Source: Silene conica
Lineage: Eukaryota > Streptophyta > Magnoliopsida > Caryophyllales > Caryophyllaceae
Length of the DNA: 64,000 nt
Direction of reading: 5' to 3'
NCBI GenBank assembly: GCA_029255685.2
Contig: CM055319.2
Span: 33,815,068-33,879,067 of the forward strand
The position numbers and the translations under genes are program-made. Below are positions 22,850 through 35,038 of the stretch, piece by piece. The notes beneath the pieces are model-generated. The model was not told the origin of the DNA. It saw only the letters and a program-made list of their open reading frames with translations, and ran no database searches. Numbering within the stretch: the stretch's first letter is position 1; each line of letters opens with the position of its first letter.

Positions 22850-23929
22850 CTAGGCAATTTTTGAAAAATCCTTAATAAAACGCCGGTAAAAGCCGGCATG
22901 CCCAAGAAAACTCCTCACCCCTTTCACATTGGTGGGGGGTGACAAGTTCTCAATGACCGCCACTTTTGCACCATCGACTTCTATCCCCCTCTTGGACACT
23001 ATGTGACCAAGCACAATCCCCTCCTCTACCATGAAATGGCACTTTTCCCAATTGAGGACAAGGTTGTGCTCCTCACATCTTTTCAACACATTTTCAAGAT
23101 TAGAAAGCCCTAGGTCAAAAGAATCACCATGGACACTAAAATCATCCATGAAAACCTCCATACTCTTCTCTAGAAAATCGGCAAAGATAGCCATCATGCA
23201 CCTTTGAAAGGTGTCGGGTGCATTACACAACCCGAATGGCATCCTCCGGTAAGCATACACACCTTGGGGGCATGTAAAAGTTGTTTTCTCTTGGTCTTCC
23301 GGGTGAATGGGTATTTGAAAAAACCCGGAATAACCGTCAAGAAAACAATAGTACGAATGCCCCGCAAGTCTCTCTAACATTTGATCAATGAAGGGGATTG
23401 GGCAATGGTCCTTGAGAGTGGCCGCATTCAAATTTTGGTAATTAATACACATCCTCCAACCCGTCACCGGACGAGTCGGTAGGAGAGTCCCATCCTCTTG
23501 TATAACCAATGTTACACCCCCCTTCTTGGGGATAACATGGACGGGGCTCACCCACCGGCTATCCGTGATCTCGTAGATGATGCCGGCCTCAAGCAACTTA
23601 AGAACTTCACCCTTCACTACATCCACCATTTTCGGATTCAATCTCCTTTGACCTTCCACTCTAGGTCGACTCCCTTTCTCAAGAATTATTCTATGCATGC
23701 AAAGGCTCGGGCTTAGCCCCTTTATGTCGTCAAGGCTATACCCTAATGAGCTTCTATGATCCTTCAAAGTTGAAATAAGTTTGGATTCTTGGTGCTCATT
23801 AAGGTTAGCATTGATGATCACCGGGTAAGCCTCTCCCTCCCCAAGAAAGGCATACTTTAGGGAGGGAGGAAGGGTTTTGAGTTGTACCTTTGGAGGGAGA
23901 ATCCCCTCCACCTTCTCAACTTCCTCATC
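22850..23929 (-). pseudogene. Athila B reverse transcriptase
   Basis: RT palm motifs: WVSPVHVIPKKGG, RPVTGWRMCINYQNLNAAT, FLDGYSGFFQIPIHPEDQ, MPFGLCNAPDTFQRCM and the catalytic VFMDDFSVHG. It is bounded by a TAA at 23932-23930 upstream (a glutamate codon in Athila C) and a TAG at 22852-22850 downstream (a lysine codon in Athila C). Otherwise the reading frame is continuous. Confidence 0.9.
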
Positions 23930-24547
23930 TTATAGCTCAATGTTCTCATCTATTTCTTTGTCTTCACAAGTTGTGATACCACATAATTGTTCCATGTGAC
24001 TTTCCTTCTCTTCTTCCATCTCTACCATCTCCCTTACCACTTGCTCCACAATGTCCAATGTGAATGCCTCATCATGCTTTGGACCTTTCATCATAGTAGG
24101 TAGATTAAACTCAATTTTGTCATCTCCAACTCTAAAGGTGAGCCACCCATTCTTCACGTCTATCAAGACGCCTCCGGTAGCCAAGAAAGGCCTACCAAGG
24201 ATGATGGGAGTGTGGCTATCCTCCGGGATATCAAGGACAACAAAATGGGCGGGGATTAAATGTTTACCCACCTTGACGGGTACGTCCTCAAGCACCCCCA
24301 AAGGGCGCTTGACGGACCTATCCGCCAATTGGAGGGTGATACTTGTGGGAACTAAATCATTCAAACCAATTCTTTTTGCAACTTTCAAAGGGAGCACACT
24401 TACACTAGCTCCTAAATCACAAAGGGCACGAGAGATTGGAATGCCACCGACTATACAAGGGATAGAGAAGCTCCCCGGGTCACCAAGTTTCTTTGGCTCC
24501 TTTTGGAGGAGAAGTGCACTATACTCCTCCCTCATAGCCATTACCTC
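23930..24547 (-). pseudogene. Athila B protease
   Basis: Retropepsin-like segment with FSIPCIVGGIPISRALCDLGAS, where the usual D-S/T-G is D-L-G-A as is common in Athila proteases, and the flap/IILGRPFLAT motif downstream. Bounded by in-frame stops at 24550-24548 and 23932-23930; Athila C reads through at both places. Confidence 0.85.
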
Positions 24548-25693
24548 TTAGTTACCCAAGGTCCTCTTGCCCGACAAGATTTCTTTTAAAAATTTAGAAT
24601 AAGTCGGCATATTCAAAATCACCTCCGTAAAGGGAAGAGTCACTTCAAGTTTTTCAATCATCTTACAAAAGTTGGTAAACTTGAAGTTCTCTTTCCCCTC
24701 CAAGGCCCTTGAAGGATAAGGCAAGCTAGTAGATTGAGGGTTAGATAGGACCTTGGTGGGTGTTGGTTTGCTTGTTACCTTAGTAGTTGGTTGTGCAACC
24801 AACTCTTCTTGTCTAGCATCCACCTTTTCCAAGATAGCTTCTTCTTCTTTCTCCTCATAAGGGAGGTCCTCTACATAAAAGTCATCATCCCTTGAAGTGC
24901 TACCATCAACTTCCTTTTCTTTCTCTTTCACAAGCTCCAAAATAGGCTCCTCTTCACCATAATTGTAGTCTTTGTACGAGTCCTCTAGCTCCGTTCCACT
25001 TCTCAGGATCACCGCATGTCCTTGGTGATTGTGTGAGGCATCCTTGGAACTTTGACCTTGGGCAAGGAAGCCGCCCGGTGGCCTTTGTGGATTTGCTAGA
25101 GCTTGAGAGGCAACTCGAGCCTCCATTTCCCGTATCTCCCTTTGAATGGCACTCTTCAAATTCGCCATTTCTTGGGTGTGAGTTGCTTGCATGCTCTTGA
25201 CAAGTTTCAACAACTCCCCCACTTGGGAGTCACTTGTCGAGTCTTGATGAGGTGCATTTGTGAGGGGCAAGGGGAACCCATAATCATTCCTTACACCCCC
25301 ACCTTGGGAGTTGCCTTTCGGAGCTTGGTTGTTGAAGTTTTGGCCTTGGTTGTTTGATGGAAAGTTTTGGTTGAAATTTGGGTTGTAGTTTGGGTTGTTA
25401 TTGAAATTGTGTGGGTTGTTGTTGTAGTTGTTTTGATTTTGGTTGGGGTTGTTTTGGAATAGTGGTTGGTTGTTGAAACTTTGTTGGTTTTGGTTGTTTT
25501 GATTTGATGGATTGAAGTTGTGTGGGTTTTGATTGTTTGGGAAATTGGGATTAAAGTTTGGGTCATGGAAATTTTGTTGAAAGCCTTGATTGGCTTGATT
25601 GGATTGGTTACCTTGGTAGAAATTGTTGTTGTTGAAATTGTTTCGCGGGTTGAAGTTTCCACCCCTTGGTTGAAAACCGGGTGGATTTTGCAC
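24548..25693 (-). pseudogene. Athila B gag C-terminal, Asn/Gln-rich segment
   Basis: Continues the gag frame after the TAA at 25696-25694. A roughly 120-residue tract is built of N, Q, F and P (NNNFYQGNQSNQANQGF-like), then a coiled, charged section and EKLEVTLPFTEVI before the protease. The ending LSGKRTLGN precedes a TAA where Athila C has glutamine. The Asn/Gln tract looks disordered and condensate-prone; that is inference. Confidence 0.82.
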
Positions 25694-27001
25694 TTAAGGT
25701 TGTTGGATTTGATGTGGATTCAACACATTAGTACTCTTGTAACTCATGTAAGGACTCCCTCGAATCCCTTGATGGTAGTAGTTTGAATTGGGGTTGAAAG
25801 TGTTTTGCCCTCTAGAGTTATTGAATGCTTGGAAAGCATACAATTCTTCCTCACTTCCACTTCCCTCAATAGAGTTATTTGCACATACTTCGAATGTGTG
25901 CCCATTTCCTCCACACAAATCACATGAGGCTACACTATTCACTTGGTACATTCCCGGGACATTGCTCTTGGTCTCTTTGCTCGTGGAGCCCTTAGTCAAT
26001 TCCTCCAACTTCTTGGTCAAGATATCCAACTTGGCATTGGTTTCCTCGTTCGCCTTTGAGTTGGAAAGGTGCTCACTAGGGTACTTGCTACTCTTTCTCA
26101 AGACATTTCCCCGAGTACCATAATTCTCCTCGGAATCAACGATTTTCTTGATAAGCTCCGTTCCCTCCTCATGCGGCAAGTGGTCAAAGCTACCCCCCGC
26201 CGATGCATTAACCATCTCTTTCGTGCGTGGGAGAAGAGTCTGAAAAAAGGTTTGGGTCGTGTACCAAGTGGGTATCCCGTGGTGGGGACACTTAGCAAGC
26301 AAATCTTGGTATCTATCCCAAGCTTCTCCCAAAGATTCTCCCTCGTCTTGCTGAAATTGAGTTATCTCATTCCGTAGAATGGCGGTTTTAGAGGACGGGT
26401 AGTACTTGGCAAGGAAGGTCGTTGCCAAGTCGTCCCAAGTGGTGAAAGTGTTTGGAGCATGCACATTTAACCACCTATCCGCCTTGTCGGTTAAGGAATA
26501 GGGGAAGAGCATTAGCCTTAAGGTTTCCTCGGGCACTCCCGTTTTCTTTATCATTCCTACTTTACCCTTGAACTTTCTCAAGTGTCCATGAGCATATTCA
26601 TGAGAAGCCCCACTAAAGGCGTTCTTCTCGATAGAACTCATTTGTGAAGGGTGTATTTCAAAATTTTGAGGAACAAGAGTGCCAAAGTTGATTGGATTTG
26701 TGGTGTCATTGTGATTGGGCCGGTTATGATCACGAAGGGCGGCCACTATATGAATTTGGTGGTGATTTGAAACGTGAGGTGATGGTGGTGGTGATTGGTA
26801 AAATGGATTGTCGAAATTTTCGGATGTTGGGCTAGGATTGCTTTGATTCGGGCTTGGTGGTTCGGGTGAAGAGGGGTTGTTATGGCTAGTAGATGCTTGG
26901 GAGGCAATTCTTACTCTTGCAATGGTCTTCCTCCTTAAGGCCCGAAAAAGCCTCTCCGGTTCGGAAGTTGACAACAAAGAATTAGAGTCACCCTTAGGCA
27001 T
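25694..27001 (-). pseudogene. Athila B gag, capsid and zinc knuckle
   Basis: The first ATG is at 27001 (MPKGDSNSLLSTSEPERLF); an upstream GTG in frame is less likely. The retrotransposon gag core is visible in LMLFPYSLTDKADRWL, FLAKYYPSSKTAILRNEI and GESLGEAWDRYQDLL. The zinc knuckle CDLCGGNGHTFEVC follows near residue 370. A CAA-to-TAA change truncates it after about 435 residues. Confidence 0.88.
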
Positions 27002-27164
27002 AAAACTTAGCACACGAATTAGTCGTCCTAGTGTTTTTTAGGCACTAGGGTGAGCAATATAGCAACCACTCTACAATTAACTACCAAAGCTTTGATCAAA
27101 ACAAAACAAGCTCAACTAACTCAAGACTAAAACTAAAACTAAACTACACAACTTCTAGCACCAT

Positions 27165-27181
27165 CCCCGGCAACGGCGCCA
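27165..27181 (-). other. Primer-binding site of Athila B
   Basis: Complementary strand reads TGGCGCCGTTGCCGGGG, three bases inside the 5' LTR end. This is the tRNA-Asp-type primer site common in Athila/Tat elements. Confidence 0.85.
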
Positions 27182-28185
27182 TTTTGATGCGCGAGATTTA
27201 GTCGTCGGTTCTCACGATCAAACAAATTTATAAACCCAAAATAGTAGTATAATAGGGTTGTCGAACACGAAGATGGTGGGGAAGTTATATAGTTACGTTC
27301 TAATTGTAGCTAGAGTCGGGGTAATAGGTTTGTGATTGATTAATGACTAAAGAACAACTAAAGCAAACAATTAAAGCAAACTAGTTAAGATTGAATCGAT
27401 GGAAGGGAAGACTAGGGTGTCGGGGGTCACTAGGATGGGTAGACGGAGATACGATAAAGCAAACTAGAAGGTCTTAAACTAGTAGTCTCGGTAAGTCTCT
27501 TCTCTCGAGTCGACTAACCTAGGTCGGAATACCCTAGCTTTCGCTACAAATACCACAACCAACCATTAAACATGCTAAGACGAACCCTCAACCGTCGCTA
27601 AAGGCAAGTCACGCTAAAATAAAAGCCCAACTTTCGTTGAAGCAAATCATCAAACACCTAGCATGCAACAAATGGAAAACTACTTTATCAAGAACAACTA
27701 ATCAACAAACTAGCATGAAATTATCATCTAATCACCACCCGAGTTCCCCCCTAACCCTAGATATGAAACTACTCACTCATTATTAAGGAAAACATGTGAA
27801 CAATTGATGGGTAAATGATAAACATGTTGGATTATGGTAAGAACAATCAAATAAACAAAAGAAACTTAAATAAATGAAATAACTAAGTAAGGATTAGGAA
27901 GATTATACCAATAACAAAGGAAAAGGAAGTAACTTGGATAACAAGATGAAGAATTCTTTCAAACCCTTCAAAATACAACCCAATATATCCTCTAACAATG
28001 CCCAAGAAGATTACTAAAGAAGATTACTAAAGAGAGATTAACAATAATCAAAGGATTAAACTAAGATCTAAGAAGGATTGAATAATTTTAGAGAATTTTT
28101 GTGACTAAGTATGAATTAATAAAACAGTAGAAAAACTCTAAAATTGCATAAAAAGTAACGTAAAATAAAATGATACAAGTGCGGG

Positions 28186-28193
28186 TTTATATA
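28186..28193 (-). promoter_or_regulatory. TATA box of Athila B promoter (5' LTR)
   Basis: TATATAAA followed by CCCGCACTTGTATCATTTT, identical in position to the Athila C box. Confidence 0.65.
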
Positions 28194-28216
28194 GTGCGCG
28201 AAATTCTGAAAAGTGA

Positions 28217-28647
28217 TTCCCAGCCGGTCAACCGGCTGCCGGTAGGCCACCGGCTGGGAGTCCAAATGGTAACTTCTGAAAGCATTCTTCAAATATCCTT
28301 GCTTCTCAGCCGACCGGCCGGCTGCCGGTCGGGCACCGGCTGGGGGGCCTTTCTTGATAATCTGACTTTTTTTCTTCAATTTTCAACTTGTACAGGTCCC
28401 CTCAGCCGGTGGACCGGCTGCCGGTTGTCCACCGGCTGGGAGCCCCTTTTCAGTAATCTGCCCAAAATCCACATTTCTTCAACTTACGAGATTTGGCTAA
28501 GTATGGGACATGATCCCCAGCCGGCTGCAGTTGGCCACCGGCTGGGAACCCTAAACCAAGAAGCTGTAACTTTTTCACATTTTCCTCAAGAAGTCAAGTC
28601 AAGGTCCCCAGCCGGCCTACCGGCCGCCGGCTGGGAACCGGCTGGGA
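28217..28647. repeat. GC-rich palindrome array in Athila B 5' LTR
   Basis: Five units matching those at 14689-15117, with one 9-bp shortening (unit 4) and one 12-bp lengthening (unit 5) relative to the other LTR. Confidence 0.9.
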
Positions 28648-28879
28648 GGGCCAGGGCTAGCTTCCTTCACATTTCTTCATATTTCTTCATAATTCGCTCT
28701 AAATTCATCTCGTTTGCTCCCGTTTCTTCGCTCCCGCCACAATACCTACAAAATGTAAACCAAAAAGGAATAGTCGAGGTAACGGGCATAAAAACGAGTA
28801 AAGGATGCTAAACGAGGTCATATCGGGACCGAAAATGAAGAAAATGCAACGGAAATAATGACCAAAATGGAGCTCATCA

Positions 28880-28969
28880 ACTACCATCCGACTTTAAAAC
28901 ATACTTATCCATGAACGACCTTAGCCATGAGTCTCTTGGTATGGACACGGTTTGACTAGACGAAGCCAT
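28880..28969 (-). pseudogene. Copia A gag N terminus, cut off by Athila B
   Basis: Start ATG at 28969; about 30 codons with RDSWLRSFMDKY and SDGS, clearly homologous to the first 37 residues of Copia D (ESWLKAFMDS...NDGS). The frame continues at 13655 on the far side of Athila B. First five bases are the duplicated target ACTAC. Confidence 0.85.
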
Positions 28970-30888
28970 TTGTGCTTACTACAAGGAAATAAAAGGAACA
29001 TTTAACATTTATCATTTAAAACAATTTTAAATATGAAAACATTTTTCCTATTTATATAATGACCTCCCACTGAATTATATAAATAATTCCAAGATCCAAT
29101 TTTATATAAGTATAAGCACGGTGGACCGATTCAACCTATATTTATATAATCTTGGTGAGTTACTATTTTAACTGATTCTACAATTAGAACTCTTGGTTGA
29201 CAAATTTTCTCAAAATCCATCTATTAGCCCCAAAATAAATACAAGCACGGTGGACCGATACAACCCATATTTATTTCGTTGAGTCCAACCAAAATTCACA
29301 CATAATAACATTTATTACCCTACTTACCCAACGTTAATAAAGAGTACCTCGGTGATCCGAACCTACCTCTAATGACGAAGGGATTCATAGGTGTTATTAT
29401 TTGGTAAGGCTATATCTCAATTTTAGATTTAGGTGAGAGATCTTATCAATTTAATTGTCTATCACTTTTAAGTGAACTAAATTGGTGAATGCTAGACAAT
29501 TAAGTTGACAACAACAACAACAACAACATGTAAAGACGATTTGGCATGAATGCAACACATAAATATGCAAGCAAATAAGTCCTAATATGGCCACCTAGTT
29601 AATCTAATTAACTAAACTATTACAAATTGGAAACCAACTCCTTTGGCTCCTGGCATCTTCATAAAGGTCTCCGTCTTCATGGTTTCGGAACGCCTTTCCG
29701 AAGTGACCACCAAATGGAAACTCCGTCTTCAAAACTAACTAATATAATTAAAAATTACATAGCTTTTCTTATTTATACAATTTTGTAAAGAAATAAAAAA
29801 AACTATAAAATTAATTACAATACGGCGATACGAAATCGCAATAATATACAAACCAAATTGATATTCCCTTACATTACGGGAAATACCAACTTCTACCTAT
29901 GGCCATATTAGGTAAATTACATATTCAATAAATATAAAAGTATATTAAAAGAATAAACCGTGCATTATGAATATGACATGCCAAATCGTCTTACTAGCTA
30001 ACTATGGTCGTTTTGAGCTAGTATTGCCAAAATTTTTACTAATAAAAATTCACAATCAATTCTTAAACTTATTTTAAGATATTCTCAACATTATATTCTG
30101 GTCTAACTACAAAAAATTAATTACACTAATTATTTTTTGAATTAATATGGGATTTATACTTAAAAATTGACAAAAACACCATCATAATTCATAATCATAA
30201 TGTATAAATTTTATTTAATCAAAATTTTCAAATTTATAATATTTTAAAAGGCATTTACATTCTGGTCTTACAACCAAGAATGTCATGTATGCAATTTTAA
30301 CAAAGTTTAAAACTCATTTAAACAATTTTAACAATTTTATCGATAAGCCGTACATTTTACGATTTAATTCAAAACTAAACCATAAAATGTGAAACAAATT
30401 AAAATAAAATTATGATCATTATAAAATCATTATCATTAGCTAAAATTCATTAATTTCGTGCTCACTAATTAAAATAATATTTATTTACAAAATAACCATT
30501 ATTTATCAATTTTTATCGTATATAAAAACCAATAAATCATGTAAATTAATCATATTAACTTAACATTCTGATTTTTCTCATAAAAATGACATGTATGTGG
30601 TTATCTCAAAATAAATATGCATAAAATAAACATGCAACTAATTAAATTAACTCATAGTTAATTTTTAATGCATTTTACGTCAATTTTATGCCTATTTAAG
30701 TCATAAAAAATAAAATATCTAAAATATTATTTTTATGTCCCATATATAACTCTTAGACCAGATTATTAACATGCATAAATATATTATGTGATAAAAATTA
30801 CATAATATCAATTTTAACAATTTATCGTATAAACTAGTAAAATCGTCTAAAAACAACATGCATGTATTAAACAAGCTCTGATACCAAT
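28970..30888 (-). other. 5' leader of Copia A with primer-binding site
   Basis: About 1.9 kb of A/T-rich non-coding sequence between the 5' LTR and gag. The primer site is at 30875-30886, complementary strand TGGTATCAGAGC, matching initiator tRNA-Met. Several blocks (for example around 29050-29180 and 29320-29400) match the Copia D leader near 45740-46010. A short (CAA)n run is at about 29509-29527. No ORF of interest. Confidence 0.75.
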
Positions 30889-31304
30889 TGTTAGTTATTT
30901 AGGTATAGTTTATACTCATCTTATGATATACGTAATTACAATTTAATTATTTTATACCTAAATCTACATGCATGGGAAAAAAAAATGTAAAACTTTGTCT
31001 AAATAAAGTTAAAGATAAGAAAACCATACTTAGCTAATGGTTATTTTTTTTTTTCTTTTTGGGCACTGATGAGCTCTATTTTGGTCGTTATTTTCATTAT
31101 ATATTCTTCATTTTCGGTCCCGAATCGACCTCGTTTTGCGTGCCTTTGATTGTGTTTACGCCCGTTACCTCGTCTATTCCTATTTGTTTCACATTTTGTA
31201 GGTATTACGGCGGGGGCGAAGAAACGGGAGCAAACGGGACGATTTTGGTGCGATTTATGAAGAATTATGAAGGAAGTAGCAAGGAACCACTCCCAGGGCC
31301 TCCC

Positions 31305-31737
31305 AGCCGGTCTCCAGCCGGCGGCCGGTAGGCCGGCTGGGGATCTTGACTTGACTTTTTGAGAAAATGTGTTGAAGTTTCCAGGCTCAAGCAAAAAGGC
31401 CCCAGTCGGTGGCCTACCGGCAGCCGGTCAGCCGGCTGAGATGCATATTCCTTACTTAGCCATTTTCGAAGAATTGAAGAAAAATTGATGTTGGGGCAGA
31501 TTACTGAGAAAAGGCTCCCAGCCGGTGGACAACCGGCAGCCGGTCCACTGGCTGAGGGGACCTGTAGCTAAGAAAAGAAAAGAAGAAAGTCAGATTGAAG
31601 GAATTGGCCTCCCAGCCGGTGCCAGACCGGCAGCCGGCCGGTCGGCTGGGAAGCATGGTTATTCGAAGAAGTTTTCATAAGTCCTTATTTGGACTCTCAG
31701 CCGGTCCCAGACCGGCAGCCGGTCGACCGGCTGAGAG
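31305..31737. repeat. GC-rich palindrome array in Athila C 5' LTR
   Basis: Five units near 31305, 31403, 31517, 31610 and 31695. Consensus CCCAGCCGGT, 4-7 variable bases, ACCGGCAGCCGGT, 2-4 bases, ACCGGCTGGGAG. Each can fold as two adjacent hairpins or one long one. Confidence 0.92.
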
Positions 31738-31760
31738 TCACTTTTCGTATTTTCGAGCAC

Positions 31761-31768
31761 TATATAAA
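31761..31768 (+). promoter_or_regulatory. TATA box of Athila C promoter
   Basis: TATATAAA, 24 bp after the last palindrome. Transcription would start near 31795. Confidence 0.65.
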
Positions 31769-32772
31769 CCCGCACTTGTATCATTTTGTTATCACGCATT
31801 TCTAAGCATATTTTCTAGGGTTTTACTGTTTCATTAGCAATTACTTAGTCTCAAAAACTCTCTTAAAATATTTAATACTCCTTAGATCTTAGTTTAATCT
31901 TTCAATCTAGTTAATCTTTCTTTAGTGATTCTCTTTAGTAATCTTCTTGGGCAATTGTAAGAGGTTTTATTGGGTTGTAATTTGAAGGATTTGAAAGAAC
32001 TCTTCAACTTGTTATCCAAGTCACTTCCTTTTCCCTTGCTATTGGTATAATCCTTCTAATCTCTACTTAGTTATTGCATTTGTTTAAGTTTCTTTTTAAT
32101 CAATTGTTCACCTTTGCTTGTTCATGATGTTTAGCATTTGTTTACCTCTTGTGCACATGTTTTTCCTAGCCATGAGTGAGTAGTCCCTTTACTAGGGTTA
32201 GGGGTGAACTTGGGTAGTTGATATTGATGTTTGTTGTTTAGGGTTAGGGTTTAGATTTCACCTTTGTTAGGTTTACAATGTATGCGTGCTAGATGTTTGA
32301 TGAAATGCCTCAACGACGGTTGGGCATGATTCTTATTGTTGTTTGCCTTAGACGATAGTCTAGGACTTTCATAGGCATGTGTATGTGTTAGGTTGACCTT
32401 GTTTGTAGCGAAAGCTAGAATAGGACTCGACCTTAGGTTAGTCAAATCGAAAGACGAGACAGACCTAGACCTAACATAGATGAGACCACCAACCCCTATA
32501 CATGTTTGATATCGACTACCCTAGTAACCCCCGACACCCTAGTTGCTTTAATCATCTATTTCATCTCAATTCATTTGCTTTAGTAGTTCTTTAGTAGTTA
32601 ATTAGTCTTTTCAATCACAAACCTATTACCCCGACTCTTGCTTAAATTAGAACATAACTATACAACTATCCCCACCGTCTTCGCGAACGATAACCCTATT
32701 ATACTACTAATTTGGGTTTTTTATAAATGTGTTTGATCGTGAGAACCGACGACTAAATCTCGCGCATCAAAA

Positions 32773-32789
32773 TGGCGTCGTTGCCGGGG
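32773..32789 (+). other. Primer-binding site of Athila C
   Basis: TGGCGTCGTTGCCGGGG, three bases past the LTR end; one change (C to T at position 6) from the B and F sites. Confidence 0.85.
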
Positions 32790-32952
32790 ACGGTGTTAGA
32801 AGTTGTGTAGTTTAGTTTTAGTTTTAGTCTTGAGTTAGTTGAGCTTGTTTTGTTTTGATCAAAGATTTGTTAGTTAATTGTAGAGTGGTTGCTATATTGC
32901 TCACCCTAGTGTCTAACAAACACTAGGACGACTAATTTGAGTGTTAAGTTTT

Positions 32953-33807
32953 ATGCCTAGGGGAGACTCTAATTCCTTGTTGTCAACTTCCGAACCGGAG
33001 AGGCTTTTTCGGGCCTTAAGGAGGAAGACCATTGCAAGAGTAAGGATTGCCTCTCAAGCATCTACTAGCCATAACAACCCCTTTTCACCCGAACCACCAA
33101 GCCCCAATCAAAGCTATCCTAGCCCAACATCCGAAAGTTTCGATAATCCGTTTTATCAATCACCACCACCATCACCACACGTTCCAAATCACCATCAAAT
33201 TTATATAATGGCCGCTCTTCGTGATCATAACCGGCCCAATCACAATGACACCACCAATCCAATCAACTTTGGTACTCTCGTTCCTCAAAATTTTGAAATA
33301 CACCCTTCGCAAATGAGTTCTATCGAGAAGAACGCCTTTAGTGGGGCTTCTCACGAAGATGCTCATGGGCACTTGAGAAAGTTCAAGGGTAAGGTCGCAA
33401 TGATAAAGAAAACGGGAGTGCCCGAGGAGACATTAAGGCTTATGCTCTTCCCCTATTCCTTAACCGACAAGGCGGATAGGTGGTTAAATGTGCATGCTCC
33501 AAACACATTCACCACTTGGAACGACTTGGCAACGGCCTTCCTTGCCAAGTACTACCCGTCCTCTAAGACCGCGATGCTCCGGAATGAGATAACTCAATTT
33601 CAGCAAGACGAGGGAGAATCTTTGGGAGAAGCTTTGGATAGATACCAAGATTTGCTTGCTAAGTGGCCCCACCACGGGATACCGACTTGGTACACGACCC
33701 AAACCTTTTTTCAGACTCTTCTCCCACGGACGAAAGAAATGGTTAATGCATCGGCGGGGGGTAGCTTTGACCACTTGCCGCATGAGGAGGGAACGGAGCT
33801 CATCTAA
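32953..33807 (+). pseudogene. Athila C gag, N-terminal part
   Basis: ATG at 32953 (MPRGDSNSLLSTSEPERLF); an in-frame GTG at 32941 is unlikely to be the start. Contains the gag capsid core (LMLFPYSLTDKADRWL, GESLGEALDRYQDLL). A TAA at 33805-33807 replaces the lysine codon present in Athila B (GTELIKKIVDS). Confidence 0.88.
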
Positions 33808-35038
33808 AAGATCGTTGATTCGGAGGAAAATTATGGTACTAGGGGGAATGTCTTGAGAAAGAGTAGCAAGTACCCTAGTGAGCACCTTTCCAACTCAAAG
33901 GCGAACGAGGAAACCAATGCCAAGTTGGACATGTTAACCAAGAAACTGGAAGAATTGACTAAGGGCTCCACTAGCAAAGAAACCAAGAGCAATGTCCCGG
34001 GGATGTACCAAGTAAATAATGTTGCCTCATGTGATTTGTGCGGAGGAAGTGGGCACACATTTGAAGTATGTGCAAACAACTCAATTGAGGGAAGAGGTAG
34101 TGAGGAAGAATTGTATGCTTTCCAAGCATTCAATAATCCTAGAGGGCAAAATACTTTCAACCCCAATTCAAACTACTATCATCAAGGGATTAGAGGTAGT
34201 CCTTATATGAGTTACAAAAGTACCAATGTGTTGAATCCTCATCAAATCCAACAACCTCAAGTGCAAAATCCCCCCGGTTTTCAACCAAGGGGTGGAAACT
34301 TCAACCAGAGGAACAATTTCAACAACAGCAATTTCTACCAAGGCAACCAATCTAATCAAGCCAATCAAGGCTTTCAACAAAGTTTCAATGACCCGAACTT
34401 TAATCCCAATTTCCAAAACAACCAAAACCCACAAAATTTCAATCCAAATTTCAACAACAACCAAAACCACAACCAACACCAAAACCAAAACTTCAATCCA
34501 CCACCATTTCAAAACAACCCCAATCAAAATCAAAACAACTACAACAAAATCCAAACAACCCAAATTTCAACCAAAACTTTCCATCAAACAATCAAGGCTA
34601 AAACTTCAACAATCAAGCTCCGAAAGGCAACTCCCAAGGTGGGGGTGCAAGGACTGATTATGGGTTCCCCTTGCCCCTCAGCAATGCACCTCACCAAGAT
34701 ACTAGTGATTCCCAAGTGGGAGAGTTATTGAAGCTTGTCAAGAACATGCAAGCAACTCACACCCAAGAGATGGCGAATTTGAAGTGTGCCAACCAATGGG
34801 AGATACGGGAAATGGAGGCTCGAGTTGCCTCTCAAGCTCTAGCAAATCCTCAAAGGCCACCGGGCGGCTTCCTTGCCCAAGGTCAAAGTTCCAAAGATGC
34901 CTCACACAATCACCAAGCACATGCGGTGATCTTGAGAAGTGGAACGGAGCTAGAGGACCCGTACAAAGACTACAATTATGGTGAAGAGGAGCCTATTTTG
35001 GAGTTGATGGTGGCACTTCAAGAGATGATGACTTTTAT
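33808..35038 (+). pseudogene. Athila C gag, zinc knuckle and Asn/Gln-rich part
   Basis: The same frame continues after the stop with the zinc knuckle CDLCGGSGHTFEVC (near 34030-34070) and the N/Q-rich tract. A deletion in the repetitive tract near 34546 shifts the frame, a TAA lies at about 34594 in the homologous frame, and a roughly 20-base deletion near 35004 shifts it again before the protease. The middle (34671-35000) still reads APHQD...ELLKLVKNMQATHTQEM. Confidence 0.82.

Larger units (their letters stand above)
13656..28879 (-). mobile_element. Athila-type Ty3 retrotransposon B
   Basis: A complete 15.2-kb element on the minus strand with LTRs 27185-28879 (5') and 13656-15349 (3'), flanked by the duplication ACTAC (13651-13655 and 28880-28884). 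Order: tRNA-Asp-type primer site, gag, protease, RT, RNase H, integrase, palindrome array, third ORF, about 3 kb of non-coding sequence, polypurine tract. This is the Athila arrangement. Every ORF is interrupted: four stops and one frameshift in gag-pol, two stops and one frameshift in the third ORF. LTRs differ at roughly 24 positions by eye plus two small indels in the palindromes. Confidence 0.92.
27185..28879 (-). repeat. 5' LTR of Athila B (1695 bp)
   Basis: Pairs with 13656-15349. TATATAAA on the minus strand at 28193-28186; palindrome array at about 28217-28647 just upstream of it. ORF-like frames inside (28116-28811) are palindrome artefacts. Confidence 0.92.
31067..32769 (+). repeat. 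5' LTR of Athila C
   Basis: TGATGAGCTCTATTTTGG to CGCGCATCA. U3 (to about 31790) holds the five-unit palindrome array and a TATA box; R/U5 follows. Confidence 0.93.

Noticed and set aside
25103..25786. Plus-strand ORFs opposite Athila B gag (and mirror ORFs at 34168-34657 in C)
   Set aside because: Antisense shadows of the Asn/Gln-rich gag tract.
31305..31737. Regularly spaced palindromic repeats resembling a CRISPR array
   Set aside because: Repeats are imperfect, spacers are themselves conserved between LTRs and copies, there are no cas genes, and the context is a plant LTR.
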